DNA of 64,000 nucleotides, taken from the NCBI GenBank assembly GCA_038380795.1, contig CM076264.1:15312001-15376000 (forward strand), written 5' to 3'. The stretch is from Pyrocephalus nanus (lineage: Eukaryota; Chordata; Aves; Passeriformes; Tyrannidae). Positions 51,901 through 63,952 of this stretch are shown here, in pieces (the first letter of the stretch is position 1; each line of letters begins with the position of its first letter). A program made the position numbers and the translations under genes. The notes beneath the pieces were generated by a model, which made no database searches, was not told the DNA's origin, and saw only the letters and a list, made by a program, of their open reading frames with translations.

Positions 51901-54900
51901 ATTAATTATGTGATTTTATGTCAATATAAAATCCAAATTAAATGAACCATCAGTTAATCTATCTTTTTATCTACTTCTTGCAAAAGTGATTATTTTCTCA
52001 GAATGATGCATCAACCAAACCAAATTATACATGTAAGAAAAGTCTTCTAAAATTAATTTTTAAATTTTCCTGATTTCGAAGTAGCTTCCTAGGATAAAAA
52101 ATTGAAGTAAACAATAAAAGCTTTGAAATAAACCTGGGAAAAACAAATGTACCTACAGAGTATAGGGCATTTGGACAAAAGTGTTTTCAGCAAAACATAA
52201 GTAAATCAAGAAAACCAATTTGCTACTAGGCTTCTATATTGATTATATAGCAAGTTTCAGAGTTTAATTACATAAAAATGATAACTGTTGAATATTATAT
52301 AAAGTCTGTGCATTAATATTATTTACAGATCACAAACAGTGAACATTTAAATAACAGCCAACTGATTAGAACCCCACTTCACTGGCACAGAAAATTATCT
52401 CATGAACTGAGATCTCACTCAAATGACACCATACAATATTATTGAAGTATTCTTAAAACTTCAGTTTGAATAATCTTTCCTTTGTAAATATGCATTTTAT
52501 GTAACAATGTAATATTTTCATATTATATAGGAACTTCATTATTGTCTGGTTCTTCACATGACACTCCATCAGCATTTCCTCTTAATTCCTTCAAACTACT
52601 CCCCATCTGTTCAGACTTATTTTACCCCAAAAAGTACAACCTTATGCCTAGATGCAAGTTTTGGTTTTGCAAAAAAAACACGTCAACTGTATTTTTTCTG
52701 AAAAAGGAATATCTTTGAAAAAAGTATCATTCTATCCTGGAGCAAAATCAAAACATGTAAAACACAGGAAATGCTGTAATGCTGATATGTTTGTTAAGGA
52801 AAAAATATATTAGATTTTAAGGAAAAAATATATTAGATTTATCCTGCAGAATTTGTTTAGCAAACATAACACAGAGAGGCTTAATGTACTTCCCACAGTC
52901 ACACTGTGCAACAAGTGACTAAAATTTATTCAGCACTAATAAATGATTTTACGTTGTGTCACGAAAAGAAGTTCATTATGTTCCCAAAACAAACAAAATA
53001 AAGATATGACAGGCCTTCATGACTTGCATATTACAATTCAGATTTCAAAAGTCAATAATCCCCAGTCTCTTAATTCCTACACCATGTGCAATGCAAAGCT
53101 TTCTGGAATGAGTTCGCTCTTATTGGGGATTCATCTGCTGCAAGTCCTGGAAGTCATTCAGCAGGAGTCCTCCCACTGAACACCGGCTTTTTGAAGCCCC
53201 CGGAAAGTATCTGCAGGTGAATATTCAGGGTCAGCATACACTAATAATTTAATATTTGCACCATCCCAACTTCATAAACTGTTACTTCAATGTCAGCTTT
53301 GAAGTTTTAGAACACTGTCATTTTTTTCTGATGATGTTCTAAAACAGGTTTGTGAAAGGGCTTTTTTTGTTTATGCCAAAAAAAACAAAGAATCTATTTT
53401 CTTCATATTTCTCTCTTGTGGTTTATATAGTTACCATTACCTAGTGAGTTCAAGAAAAAAAGACAAAAAAATATAAAGAAAAGGAAAAAACTCATCAAGC
53501 AATTATTTCAGTCAGAAATAGCAGCTACTGAGGAATTGTTTCAAAATAAAAGTCATCTTACCTCTAGTTGAAACATATATATATATTTTTCATAACTTGG
53601 GCAGAAAATAATCTGAGATGAGAGGTTTCGTATGAGAATTCCATTGAGTTTGGCAGTTTCTGATTATTTTCCCCCATGAAAACACTACATTAAAATAACC
53701 TAAAGTCTGTGCTTTAGCTATTTGATTGTTTCTGTAAAGTTAATTCTGGACCAATGCTCCAGCAGTATATTGTACTAGATAGATGCTTACCACCATTACT
53801 TTTCAGTGTAACTGGGAGAACTGATGGCATACAACAAGCTCAGAGAATACATAAATTAGCTGTCTTTTTACAAGTAACTCTCTTAAACCAAATATTTTTT
53901 CAATGAAACAGGCCATAATTCTAATCACATACAGCATTCTTGCACGAAGCAGAGTAATGCTTGTCTCTGTGATGCTAGTGTTAATAGAATTTAGATCCAG
54001 AAACACTTAGAAAATAATTTAGTACTCAAGTCAGGATTATTTCATTGACCAAATAATTTTTACAACATTTACATTGGTAATTTTATTCTAGTCTTTAAAT
54101 TATTATATCTTCTACATTACTCTGTTCTGTCTTACATGGTACAGACTTTGAACTATATGGGTATTTTTCTCAGCAACCAAATAAGGTAAATAAATGTGAT
54201 GCATTAGTAAATCATCCCACAACTATGCATATGGTGCACATGAAGTCTGTGCTCATTTACCATATGAATATAATTCCTTTTACCACATCAACCATTAGTT
54301 ACAAGTTGTAAATATAGCATTGTTTTTTCCTGGAACTCAAAGGTCTGCATTACATCATGAAGCACTAAATATCCTTATCCTTCTGGGGAATTTCATACAT
54401 CTAGTTTTAGTAACACCTGAAGCTCGATACTGCCAACAAAGCAATGTTTGAACTCCTTCTCTGTTTCCAGTCTCAAAATACACTTTGTTCACTTGCATCT
54501 GGACTGTGCCTCAAAACATGCTCTACAAATGCTATTTGCAATTACTTACTCTGATTGACAAATCCTGAAACACAATATCTCTTAGCCAGTGGAGGACACA
54601 GATGACGTAGTCGCTGCACTTAACTCCGTAGGACCTACTTTTAGCCAAACCAAGTATTTATTGCACACAAACTTACAAGCTCATCAGGACCAAGTCACTG
54701 TGACTATTTAACTGCTTCCCAAACCATCAGTGAAGGCTATTGTAAGCTCTTTTCAATGAAGACCTTGTCCTCACAGGTATCTACGACATGACTTTCTTGG
54801 CATTATACAAAATACAAAAACTATATTTCTTATGCAGCATCACTGCAGATTTCCAGATATCCCAGAATTCATCCACCTGTTATACCTCATCTTTTTGCAG

Positions 54901-57900
54901 TTTGAATATGTGGAGGCTAGAACCATCATTTATATGTGATTTTTAGAGTACCTGGAGGAATGAGGCCTCAAACTCTTTGAGGTATCAATGTGTTACAGCT
55001 TAAAGAAGAAACGACAGTGATCTTTTGTAGCTGCAGAATTTAAGGCTCTGTTCTAGATTCAAGCAGACTGCCCCAGTACTTGCTGCACTGCTTCAACATT
55101 GCCCTATGAAGATACAGGGAACTGTAGGACCAATTACAGTGTCTCTGTCCACTAAGCTTTCATGAGGCTTTCATGACTAACATCAAATAATGCAATAAAT
55201 GTTAGGTAAAAGAACATTTAGTGGTTGCTACCCCTCTTCAAAAACATGTCACAGATATTTGCTAAGCCTTGTGGATCTTCTCTATGATATAAATTTTACT
55301 GAACTTGACTTACATCAGAAATTAAAAATTTTAAAGCATGCTTGCTAAAGCTCCAGTAAAAAGAAAAAAGTATTCCTATTTCTTCTTACAGTCCCACTTA
55401 AAAAACACTCCTGATCTGTTTCTGTTTCAGTTCATATGTTGAACCTAAATTCACATTGCCTTTTCTCATTACAATTTTAATAAAAAGGATAAAAATTATA
55501 CTAAAGATTAAATACTTCTTTTTTTTTTTCCCCCCCAAATATATGGATAGATATTTATTTTGGATATTTTACTAGGCAGTGCTTAGGAACTCCAAATCAA
55601 CTTCAAGTGGATGCCAGCAGATGGTGCTGAAGGACTCTCACTTTAAATACAACATTTTGCTACTGTCCAGCCATTTTTGAGAAACAAAGAATATTCGTTA
55701 CATCTGCAGTTAAAAAAAATGAAAATAACACTGAATTATTTACTCATCTTTTTCTGAATACGAAGAAGGGCTCACACAATAATATAATGTGTTCGGGGTA
55801 AAAAATAATAGTGTTATTGAGCACCCAAAGGAGCGTGTGCAGACTGTTCTTAAACTCTCAGTGCTGGACTATCATGAAGCAACACTTCATTTTTACCAGG
55901 CTGACTCCAGTGAACAGCAACTGTCACCTTCATAGCTGCAGTGACTCCAAATATATTTTAGTGTTTTGAGGCTCTGCAAATTTTTAGCTATTCTGGTAGA
56001 CCACTATTTGATAGAAAATAACTATAATAGCAGAATTTCCATTACTAACTGACATGATTACTGATTTATGGACATTTTGATACTCCTGCTACTTAGCATG
56101 ATAAATGTAAAATGGAATGTTAACAGGTAAGCTTTCTACAACTACTTCCCAATTAATTTTTTCAAGAAAAGAATCTATTAGGCAAATTACTTCCTTTTTT
56201 CTTTTTTTTTTAAATAATCATTAGACTTCTAAATACATATTGATGCTATAAACATTCTTTAGAAATGCAGAACCTTATCTTATCTATTATCATGGGGTTT
56301 GAAACCAAAAACAGAAGTCCAGAAAGTTGGGAATCAAGACGTAGGTTGATTCAAGATGAGGACGAGAAAAGAAGGCGAAGAGGGGGGTTTTTGCTGCTAA
56401 GTTAACAGCAGACATATGACCTGCCTGAAATCAGTGTGACTGCTCACTGTGTACAGAGGCAAGCATGTATGCAAATCTTCACAGAATTCAAGTTTACAGG
56501 ATTAGTGGGTCTGAGTACAAAGAAATTATTGCCCATGACATTATTCTTCAATCAACCAACACAAAGATGCTCATCGGGTACTATCCCTTCTAACCATTAA
56601 TTATGAAGCACTCACTCATAAAAAGTTTGAATTTTGAAACTGAAAAATATGTGTAGCAGTTGATGAAATATAGATGTTTTATCTTTTGCTATGATTACTA
56701 ATACAATTAAAACTAACGGTTTCTCTAGTCTCAAACCATAGCTTTAATGTTAATGTCAACTGATAAAAAGTCTTGCAGGTATTCAAGATTTATTTAGGAA
56801 TTCTAGATGCAAAAAAAAACCCACAAAAAATACAGTTCCTTTCAAAAGTAGCTTGGGTAGTAGGAAGACTGTTCTTCAGCAAGACGACTGGTGTATAAAT
56901 TTTGAAACTTTTGGGAGATTTCATATTTTAAAATTGAAAAGATTATGCATTTTTAAAATTTTCATGTGAGGAAGATATTCTACATGTTATAGATAGCACA
57001 AGTGTTCAATGAATCCTCTCAAATCTCAGTTAAACACAGTAATTGTTGGGTTTTTTAAGTATGAAATCACATGCTTACATTCACACGTGTCCTGCTACAC
57101 AGCTACACTACTAAAACCATTCATCTAACACACTTCAGAATACCTGAATATAGTACCCTCTAAAAAATACAAAGCTATGCAATGAAAGCACCCCCTTAAT
57201 CCTCGTGATGCAAATGTGATACATACAGAGAGTAACATTTTCTAGTTTTATGGGCTAACATAAAAGAGGTAATATAATTTGTTTTATTCACATATGTGTG
57301 GAAGATCAATGCAATAACTCAGAAGAGATCCCATTAGTATTAGCAGTAGTGATACAGTTACACACAGACTCCACATTTCCCTAGCACTGAATACTTTTAT
57401 CGGTCAAGACTTAATTTTCTTGGGCAAATCAGATTTCTAAATTAAAAATATTTTTGTTTTTCAAAACATAAAAAGTAAAAATTAATTATGAACACATCTG
57501 TAGATATTTTGAAAGCAACAGAACCGTCTCTTCATTTCCTGTGAATGAAGAGCAAGAATAGCAGAAAAGCACTTTATTTTCCACTGGATTATGGAAATGC
57601 CTACTATTTTTTAAGCACAAACTATTTTATAAGCATAAACAATACCAAGACAATTAAATTCATGAATGTAAACCTCCCCTCCAAGAAAGTACCTCCAAAC
57701 AAAATAACCACAGCGAAAAAAACAAAAATCTTGAAGACACAGATTTACATTCGCTAATATGATTGGCCTCTCCCTGGTCCGTGTGGGTGAGGGATCATTA
57801 AGGAAGACTGGAGAAAATGGGACAATAAGAATATTTTTTGAAGCACTTTGGGAAGGCAGGTTTCAATACATGCAGAACATGGTTCTGTAAGATCTCTTGG

Positions 57901-60900
57901 GAGATTAAGTCTAGAGAAAAACAAAGGAAAAGGTAATAAGAGTGAAAACTGCTTCAGAGCAGCACAGGGATAAGACAGACAAGAAGACACCAGCTGGCAC
58001 AACTCAAAGTTCTCCAGTGACTGTGACACAGGAAAGTCAGGCAGAAAGATCAAAATAAATGAGGTTTTCCTGAAAAAGTGTAAACGACAAGGTATGAGCA
58101 AGCAGACACAAAAGCAGAAGAGCCACACATAGATGAGTTGCAAGTAACAGGGACATCAAGAATAACAGTCATTTTACAAACAAAAATATGCCAAGTTTTC
58201 GTGAGAAGTTTTCTGTTATTAAGAGCAAGCAATACCAATAGATGATGCCACACATTTACTTCAGTAAAAGTCTTCAATATGAAGGCCAACTGCAGTTAGA
58301 CAGCAAACACACGTGAAACCAGCAATGAAAAATGTTGTCTCAATCAAAGAATATCTAAATGACAAAAATGTTTGGAATTCAATTGGCCTGATAATAGTGC
58401 TCCGAAGAAAATGGAAAAATGAAACTACATCATTCCAGAGTTGAAACTATTGTTTTGTGGATACTGGGTGAGGTTCTGCAAGACTAAAAAAAGTCTTCCT
58501 GTTTCTTAAGTAACACAAGAGGAAAAGTTAGGGAGTTTTAAGTCTGCTTAATCCCAACAAACAGAAAAAATACTGGCAGAACACTTATATTTCTATATAA
58601 ACACACACACTATTTCCTAGAAGAAAACAAGGAGATGAGTAACAGCTGATTTGGATTTGTTCTGAACAAATCCTGTCAAAGTGATTTGGTTCATGCAGTG
58701 GCAAAGTAACAAGACGCGTGTTCAGGGAGACATCATATATTTTTACTTTAGTAAGAATGCTAGCATTGTTCCACATGAGCAATTTCTTAAAGAAAATAGG
58801 GAAGCAGAGGTTCTGAAGATGCTCTAATACACTGGAAAGCTATTTTCAGAAAGCTATTCATTGTCAAAATGGTAAATGTATTGATGGGCATTCCTGAACT
58901 ACGTACTAGCTAATATTTTCTTTAATGACCAATTTGATAGAATAAGACTGCAAAGTATATTTGCAGACATGAGTTGCTGCAAGTCTGCTGGAGAATTCCA
59001 AATAAGTTTGACAAATTGGAGAAATAGTCTAAAAACAATACAATTCAGAAAGTTTAAAGACAAGATTCCACAGCTGAACCACAAAGAGAAGGAGAAACAA
59101 GTGAGAAGATGGTGGTTCTTCAGAAAACACTGGAATTCATATTGGCTCATACTTTGAAGAATTGACACTGTCATGCTGTTTTGAAACAAACATGGTCTGT
59201 AAAACAGGTTGTTTTCTACTTATTACTGGAAAGGCTTCAGCTGCATTCCTGGGTTTACTTTGAGGAAGACAGTCAACTGAAGAGAGGAACACCAAAAAAA
59301 ATCAGATGTCTGGAAAAACATGACTTAGGGCGAAAGACAAAGAATTGAGTTATTAAAGTTGGAGGCAAAGAATTGCAGGTCATGGCAATCCAAATAACTG
59401 GAAGTTGTTGCAAGAAGGAAATAATCTGTTCTCTACACAAAGAAAAAGCAGATAAAAGATGACAGAATGCAACTGCTGCAAAAACAGAACTGGATACTAG
59501 GCTGGAAAAAGTCTGCTAAGGACAGATCTTCTAAGGCTCCAAAATGTATTTGTCAAAGTTTTTAAGAGAAGATTGGATAAACATCAGTGCAGAATGGTTT
59601 TGGTGTAGTTAAGCCTTCTTTGGGAAAAGAGAATAGATCAGGTGACTAAAGCTCCTGCCCGCCCTGCTTCCTATGGTTCTGTGATTACAAAGGAAAATGC
59701 AATCCCTCAACCTCGGAAATATCCAAACACTAGGAGTTGCCACTTGATCTTCAAAGCGAAAGTGGGATCTGAAAGTGATGCACACCATTTGTATGCAAAT
59801 GAATCCTCTCATCTCTTTTCTCCAGCCATCACACAATTCCTCCTCCGGCCCAGCACTTCTCGCCTCCCCTCCATCTCCACCACATTATGCCGGGGTAGCA
59901 CAAAACGTGGCCCTCTCCCAGGAACCCCTACACACTCTACCACACACATCCTGATGCATAATGTCACATCCCCAAGTGGTACCTCGGAGCCTCTAAATAT
60001 GCAAAAGCCAACTCCGTGACACAGATCACACATGGGCTTCAAGGAGTACCAAGGGGAGAGTTGCATTCTCTCCCTCCTACCTCCCCCATCTCCCCAAAGC
60101 GAGCCACATGCCAAGGAGAGAAAAAGAAAAGCCCCTTACGCTGTGCAAAGTGATTTTACATCTCCACAGTAAATTATGCTAATTAATGTGACCGCAAAAC
60201 AGCTCAGGGCTTTTCTAAAGGATACAACTACTTCAGATCTGCTGCTCTGTTCTGAATTATTCCAAGGCTTGGTCAGAAATGGTCCACGGAAACATTTCTG
60301 CATTGGAAAAGGCCTGTGCTCCAAAGTGAAGTGCTGCCATGCTTTTACATTTTCAAAACCAATTCATTTAGAAAGAAAAAAAACTCTATACATTTGATCA
60401 AAGAGCATGATGAAATATTTTTTGAATGTCAGGTTTTAATTTGAGAAGGAAAAAATGACTGAACCTAAATGTAATCAAGCTGTTTTGTGAAGAATAAAAA
60501 TAGTTTCCAGCAGATGTGTCCCACACAGAAATTTCATATCTTTGAGATTTAAATTTGTCAGATTTGTTTTACACTGATCAATACCTTGTAGAGTTATTAG
60601 GGAGAAACTAAATAGACAGTGACACTGCATAGGTGTAATTTCTTTAGGAAATCAGCCTCAAAGTTAAACATTAAAGAATGTAAATAATTATTATTTCAGT
60701 AACATATTTCTTCTGTTAAATCAAAAATGTAAGGAATTTTTCCATACAGCCCAGTTAGCCAGAAAATTGTCCTTGATAAAGAATATCAAACCAAACACTT
60801 ATTTATCAAAATGCCATAGCCCACCTGGCTTGTCAGCTTGAGTTAAGTATCCTTCCAAAACATGAATATACACAGCCCAAAATCCAGAATTCAGTGCTTT

Positions 60901-63900
60901 CTAAAGTGAGGAAACCAGATAAATGAACCTAAATAAAATGTATTTGGTGGACTAATGGGTGCCTAACGGTATAGTATTTAGGGTAGATGGGTCATGCTAG
61001 CCTGCTGACTGTCAGGGGAAACAGGTCCTATGAAAGAAGGAAATACACACTCCAATTTTAAATTGTTTTTGTTAAAATTACTCTGGCATCATGATTTGGC
61101 AAAGTGCCATTGGATGCATGTTGCTGTAAAGTCACTTTAAGATGGAAATTAGAGATAATTAAACAGAGAAAAATCAGAAAAGAAGTATCAACTGTGAGAG
61201 TATCTAAAATTCTAATGAGTGGTTCTCACTGAAAGCACAAATAAGCTGATTTTAGAGGTAAAAAATGACAGAATGACATTAGACCAGTTAGATATCAAAC
61301 ATCCCAGAAATGGATAGAAGTTACAGTTGCAGTAACAGGGCTCAAAACCCAACAAGTGTGCTGGTGCTTCCCGTTTCTAACAAAATCAGAACTAAGCAGA
61401 AACAGCTCTTTTTATTTGTCTTTTCAAAAAAAAATTTTGACTGAACAGAGAAGCCTACAGACAGCGATTTCTGGGAAAAATTAAACACCCCAGATTACCA
61501 TCTCTTTGAAGCAGAAACTGTCTTTTACTATACCCATGTCTAGGCTTATGTATAGTGCCATGAGATTCCAATTCATAACAAAGGCTTCCAGCATGCTATA
61601 GCAAAAAAATCCCCTACATAATGGCAACTAGTAAACACAGGAGCCATTGCAAGTCCTTGAAAGTACCAGTTTAACAGAACTGCAGACAAAGAGACTTACC
61701 AGGTAGCTACTGTTTGATTTTAAACAGCAGTTAAAATAGCCTAGTATTAACTTTGAAAACTGCAACATTTTAATATGTTAGAAATTTGCATTTAAATTAT
61801 CAACAGATTTTAACAAAATCTACCTATGTGAGTCAGATACCAGGTACAAAATCTCAGCACATAATCTGTTAAGGTCACAAAGGAGCGTCAAGGTCTTGTT
61901 CACACAGCAGGCAAGCCTGGGAAATGTGCAACAAGTCCAACTTCTCAGGGCAGGCCTAGGAATCAGCAAAGATGGGCTGCACTCATAGACCTTGAAAACA
62001 CAGTAAGGAGACAACTATTCATTGCTTCACACCAGTGCAATATTCCGGATTTTATCCTCAAAAGGTCATTTTTGTTCTTGAGGATTTACAAGCTCACTTG
62101 ACTGTCAAGCTCTTAAGTTCCCTGCACCGACTCTTTGGAATTGCCAAGTTTACAAGCACTGCAAAAATAGTGCAGAGTTTGCATTTTCTTTAAATTGAGA
62201 GATTGCAAAATACATATGAAGGATTCACAGAGATTTTGTCCCTTGACCAAAGCCACATTTATGTAAAGATGCTCATAAAATTCTGCTACCTACTTCCCAG
62301 AAAAACTCACAACTCTTGAACAGGGCTGCTTGGAAGGATAATAGGGATAGTTTGCTGACATCCTCTGCATTACAATTCTGCAACTTCATGAACTGAGCTG
62401 TATCTTATTCGATTTTTGAATAGTTTTCCAGGTCAACATGAAATAATTTCCAAGTTAAATTCAGACATTCATTCTGATATTAATTAGGAGTGCTTCTTCA
62501 AAGTAGTTCACAGGATGCAATTTCAGTCAAACCACCTCTGTGTTTCAAATTCAAATAACTCCAGCTGAGCAGCAGATTGAATATGGAACACATAACTTTA
62601 TCAAATCAATTAATTGGAAGATGTCAGATACTGTTTGAATTATATGAAATTGTATGCCAGCTGTAATTGCAATATATGACAGATCTAACACCACTTCTTG
62701 TTGTCCAGATGTCCATTTTGTCTTCTGCATGCAGCAGGTATGTATTCACTAGTATTTAAACAGGGTCAGAGAAGACCTTAAGTGAATAGCAGAAAACCTA
62801 ACAAACACTCTTTTAAAGACAGAATATACTGCTTCTCACCCCTTCTATTCAGGGCATTTTATTTTTGGCTGAACATGACCTCTGTTTGGCTATGATATGC
62901 CCCTACATTTATGTGTGTAAGCTCTCACAAGCTGTCTTGAAAGCCTCTCACTCCTATGAGAGATCAAATTATTTGGAAAGTGCAAGGTGAGTTTGGGTGG
63001 GGAGGGGTTAAAACTGAATTAGGCTGCAGCAGCTGACTTATTAGTCTGGTTATACAGTATGAGCCCTGGTATGAGCCCTGTTGCTTGCACTGGAACCAAT
63101 TAAAGTGCCTGGTATGTTAGACCGAGGATTAGGCACATAGCACTCTATCAAAGTGTTAAACTAAAAAAGTTTTAAGCTTGCTCCTTTAATATGTCCCATG
63201 TGTCCCCCTTCTTTCACCTAAGTGTCCTGCTCAGGCTGTTAAACATCTCGTTAGGATGACAATACTCCAAGTTAAAATTCACTGTCCACATAACTCTCTT
63301 GAAAGTCAAGGTTGATTTTAAACAGCAGTTTAAACCACTGTAGAACTTACATGCATAAGATTACAGTTGCATGCATTGGACTGATGTACAGTCTTTTTTG
63401 TTCTAAACAATTCAAATGCAGGTATTTAATGAAATTGTATTGTTGTGAGAAAAATATTTACTCAGATTGAACAAGAAATATAAAAAAGGAGTTCCCTTCT
63501 CTCACTCCTGGAGCCACTCCTTCCCAATTGAATAGGTGACAAGAAGAAATGTGTTTGTAATGTTCAGTATCCTGTAACTTTAAAAAATAGTTCTACTTAT
63601 GCTGCAAGGCAAACACTGTTTACTATCAATTCTTTCAACTAGAACTGCTCACAACTACAAAAAAAAAAGAAGCAGCACTGTACTTTGACATTATTGTTAC
63701 CTAAAACTTTGTCCTGCAAAGTGTTCACTCAAGCCATTTTGAAGCAACATCCTTTATAAAAAAGGTTTTCTTGGTTTTGCTTACCTCTTGGATTATCACC
63801 AATGATGTTGGTTTTGCCATTCCAGTACCAGAGCAGCAACGTTGCATCACGTGACCCTGAGAGGATGTAACAATTTCCTCCAATATATGACTCAGAACGA

Positions 63901-63952
63901 GCAAGACAGGTTACAACATCCCAGTGTCCGAATACCACTTGTATCAGTTTAC
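38399..63952 (-). CDS. LRBA: LRBA, C-terminal WD40 part (5 exons, spliced)
   Basis: LRBA is a very large cytosolic BEACH-domain protein (PH-BEACH-WD40 C-terminus) that acts in vesicle trafficking, including protection of CTLA4 from lysosomal degradation. Five minus-strand exons (63785-63952, 47582-47683, 46164-46378, 40312-40463, 38399-38489) join in phase to the last 241 codons and a TGA. They start with a split codon followed by [10 protein letters not shown] and end with [18 protein letters not shown]40-type repeats are visible, for example GHWDVVTC to LLLWYW and TGHDYEITC to LVISGS. The ending HHEYQTRY identifies LRBA rather than its paralogue NBEA (HYEHQNRY, from memory). Coordinates span introns. 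Confidence 0.95.
38490..40311 (-). other. LRBA: LRBA intron
   Basis: A 1.8-kb intron. No repeat or exon was recognised. Confidence 0.8.
40312..40463 (-). CDS. LRBA: LRBA exon: WD40 repeat
   Basis: The acceptor is TTCCCCTTAG and the donor AAAG|GTGAGA. It encodes [20 protein letters not shown], then [20 protein letters not shown] and [10 protein letters not shown](R). [20 protein letters not shown] is a clear WD-type repeat. Phase 0 on entry; two bases carry over to the terminal exon. Confidence 0.97.
42875..42935. repeat. (TA)n microsatellite followed by (GAAT)n
   Basis: Fourteen TA units run from 42875 to about 42903, directly followed by imperfect GAAT/GAAAG repeats to about 42935. It is likely length-polymorphic. 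Confidence 0.9.
45056..45261 (+). mobile_element. CR1 LINE 3' end (antisense to LRBA)
   Basis: It starts near ACTTTACTGTGAGGATGACT and continues with GGTTGCCCAAAGAGGCTGTA, TCTGGACATGGTCCTGGGCA and CCCTTCCAACTTCAATCTTT, ending in TCTGTGATTCTGT. It is a 5'-truncated CR1 of about 205 bp. Confidence 0.93.
46164..46378 (-). CDS. LRBA: LRBA exon: WD40 region with a small in-frame duplication
   Basis: The acceptor is TGCCTCATTAG and the donor AAGG|GTGAGT. It encodes (E)[20 protein letters not shown], then [40 protein letters not shown] and [11 protein letters not shown]. The segment [17 protein letters not shown] appears six residues longer than the family pattern (EGPENCLKPKL in human, from memory). 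The DNA shows two copies of a 13-base block 18 bases apart. Confidence 0.97.
46379..47581 (-). other. LRBA: LRBA intron
   Basis: A 1.2-kb AT-rich intron. The 140-codon minus-strand frame at 47005-47427 has no recognisable family and is treated as chance. Confidence 0.8.
47582..47683 (-). CDS. LRBA: LRBA exon: WD40 repeat
   Basis: The acceptor is TTTTTTTGCTGAAG and the donor AAAAG|GTAAGG. It encodes (G)[20 protein letters not shown] then [13 protein letters not shown](E). The TGHDYEITC to LVISGS stretch is a WD40 repeat. The splice phases match both neighbours. Confidence 0.97.
50339..50423. repeat. A-rich low-complexity tract
   Basis: Runs of A interrupted by CC (AAAACCAACCAATCAACC style) end in 23 uninterrupted A at 50401-50423. 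No attached retrotransposon body could be recognised. Confidence 0.85.
52795..52840. repeat. Perfect 23-bp tandem duplication
   Basis: The unit TAAGGAAAAAATATATTAGA followed by TTT occurs twice head to tail without mismatch (52795-52817 and 52818-52840). Confidence 0.97.
52860..52935 (+). mobile_element. MIR-like SINE relic
   Basis: AGAGAGGCTTAATGTACTTC followed by CCACAGTCACACTGTGCAAC resembles the MIR core (gaggttaagtaacttgcccaaggtcaca order). It is diverged; assigned by eye. Confidence 0.4.
58600..59686 (+). mobile_element. Ancient CR1 LINE (late RT region to 3' end), heavily degraded
   Basis: The order of fragments follows an amniote CR1. TTTTACTTTAGTAAGAATGC (near 58740) comes first. 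Next are the AAATTGGAGAAATAGTCTAA stretch (near 59017) and a TCAAAGTTTTTAAGAGAAGA stretch (near 59555). GATTGGATAAACATC follows, with GGTTCTGTGATTACAAAGG at the end. The reading frame is destroyed. The left boundary is uncertain and could lie several hundred bases further left. Confidence 0.6.
59690..60330. promoter_or_regulatory. Candidate conserved regulatory element in LRBA intron
   Basis: A GC- and CpG-richer block sits in AT-rich intron. It contains a perfect octamer ATGCAAAT (59793-59800), a second octamer-like AATATGCAAAAG (about 59997) and TAATTAATGTG (about 60180). It carries no recognisable repeat. Regulatory function, for example for the neighbouring developmental gene MAB21L2, is inference. 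Confidence 0.3.
63785..63952 (-). CDS. LRBA: LRBA exon: WD40 repeat (most 5' LRBA exon in window)
   Basis: The acceptor is TATGTGTTTCAG and the donor AAGAG|GTAAGC. It is 168 nt. After a split codon it encodes [20 protein letters not shown], then [20 protein letters not shown] and [17 protein letters not shown] to WYW defines a WD40 repeat, with the [11 protein letters not shown] signature shared by LRBA and NBEA. Confidence 0.97.

Larger units (their letters stand above)
47684..63784 (-). other. LRBA: Large LRBA intron (16.1 kb)
   Basis: No exon was recognised in this 16.1-kb intron. Contents seen: an A-rich tract (50339-50423), a perfect 23-bp tandem duplication (52795-52840), a MIR-like relic (about 52860-52935), an ancient CR1 (about 58600-59686), a GC-rich patch with an octamer motif (about 59690-60330), and a 12-bp tandem repeat (63057-63080). 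LRBA introns in vertebrates are known to shelter regulatory DNA of the nested gene MAB21L2, which itself is not in this window. Confidence 0.75.

Noticed and set aside
57754..58143. 129-codon minus-strand open frame
   Set aside because: It lies near the ancient CR1 and has hydrophobic low-complexity content only; no family match by eye.
59642..60019. 125-codon + strand open frame over the GC-rich island
   Set aside because: The frame is explained by fewer stop codons in GC-rich sequence; Pro/Ser/Thr-rich with no domain, and not spliced to anything seen.
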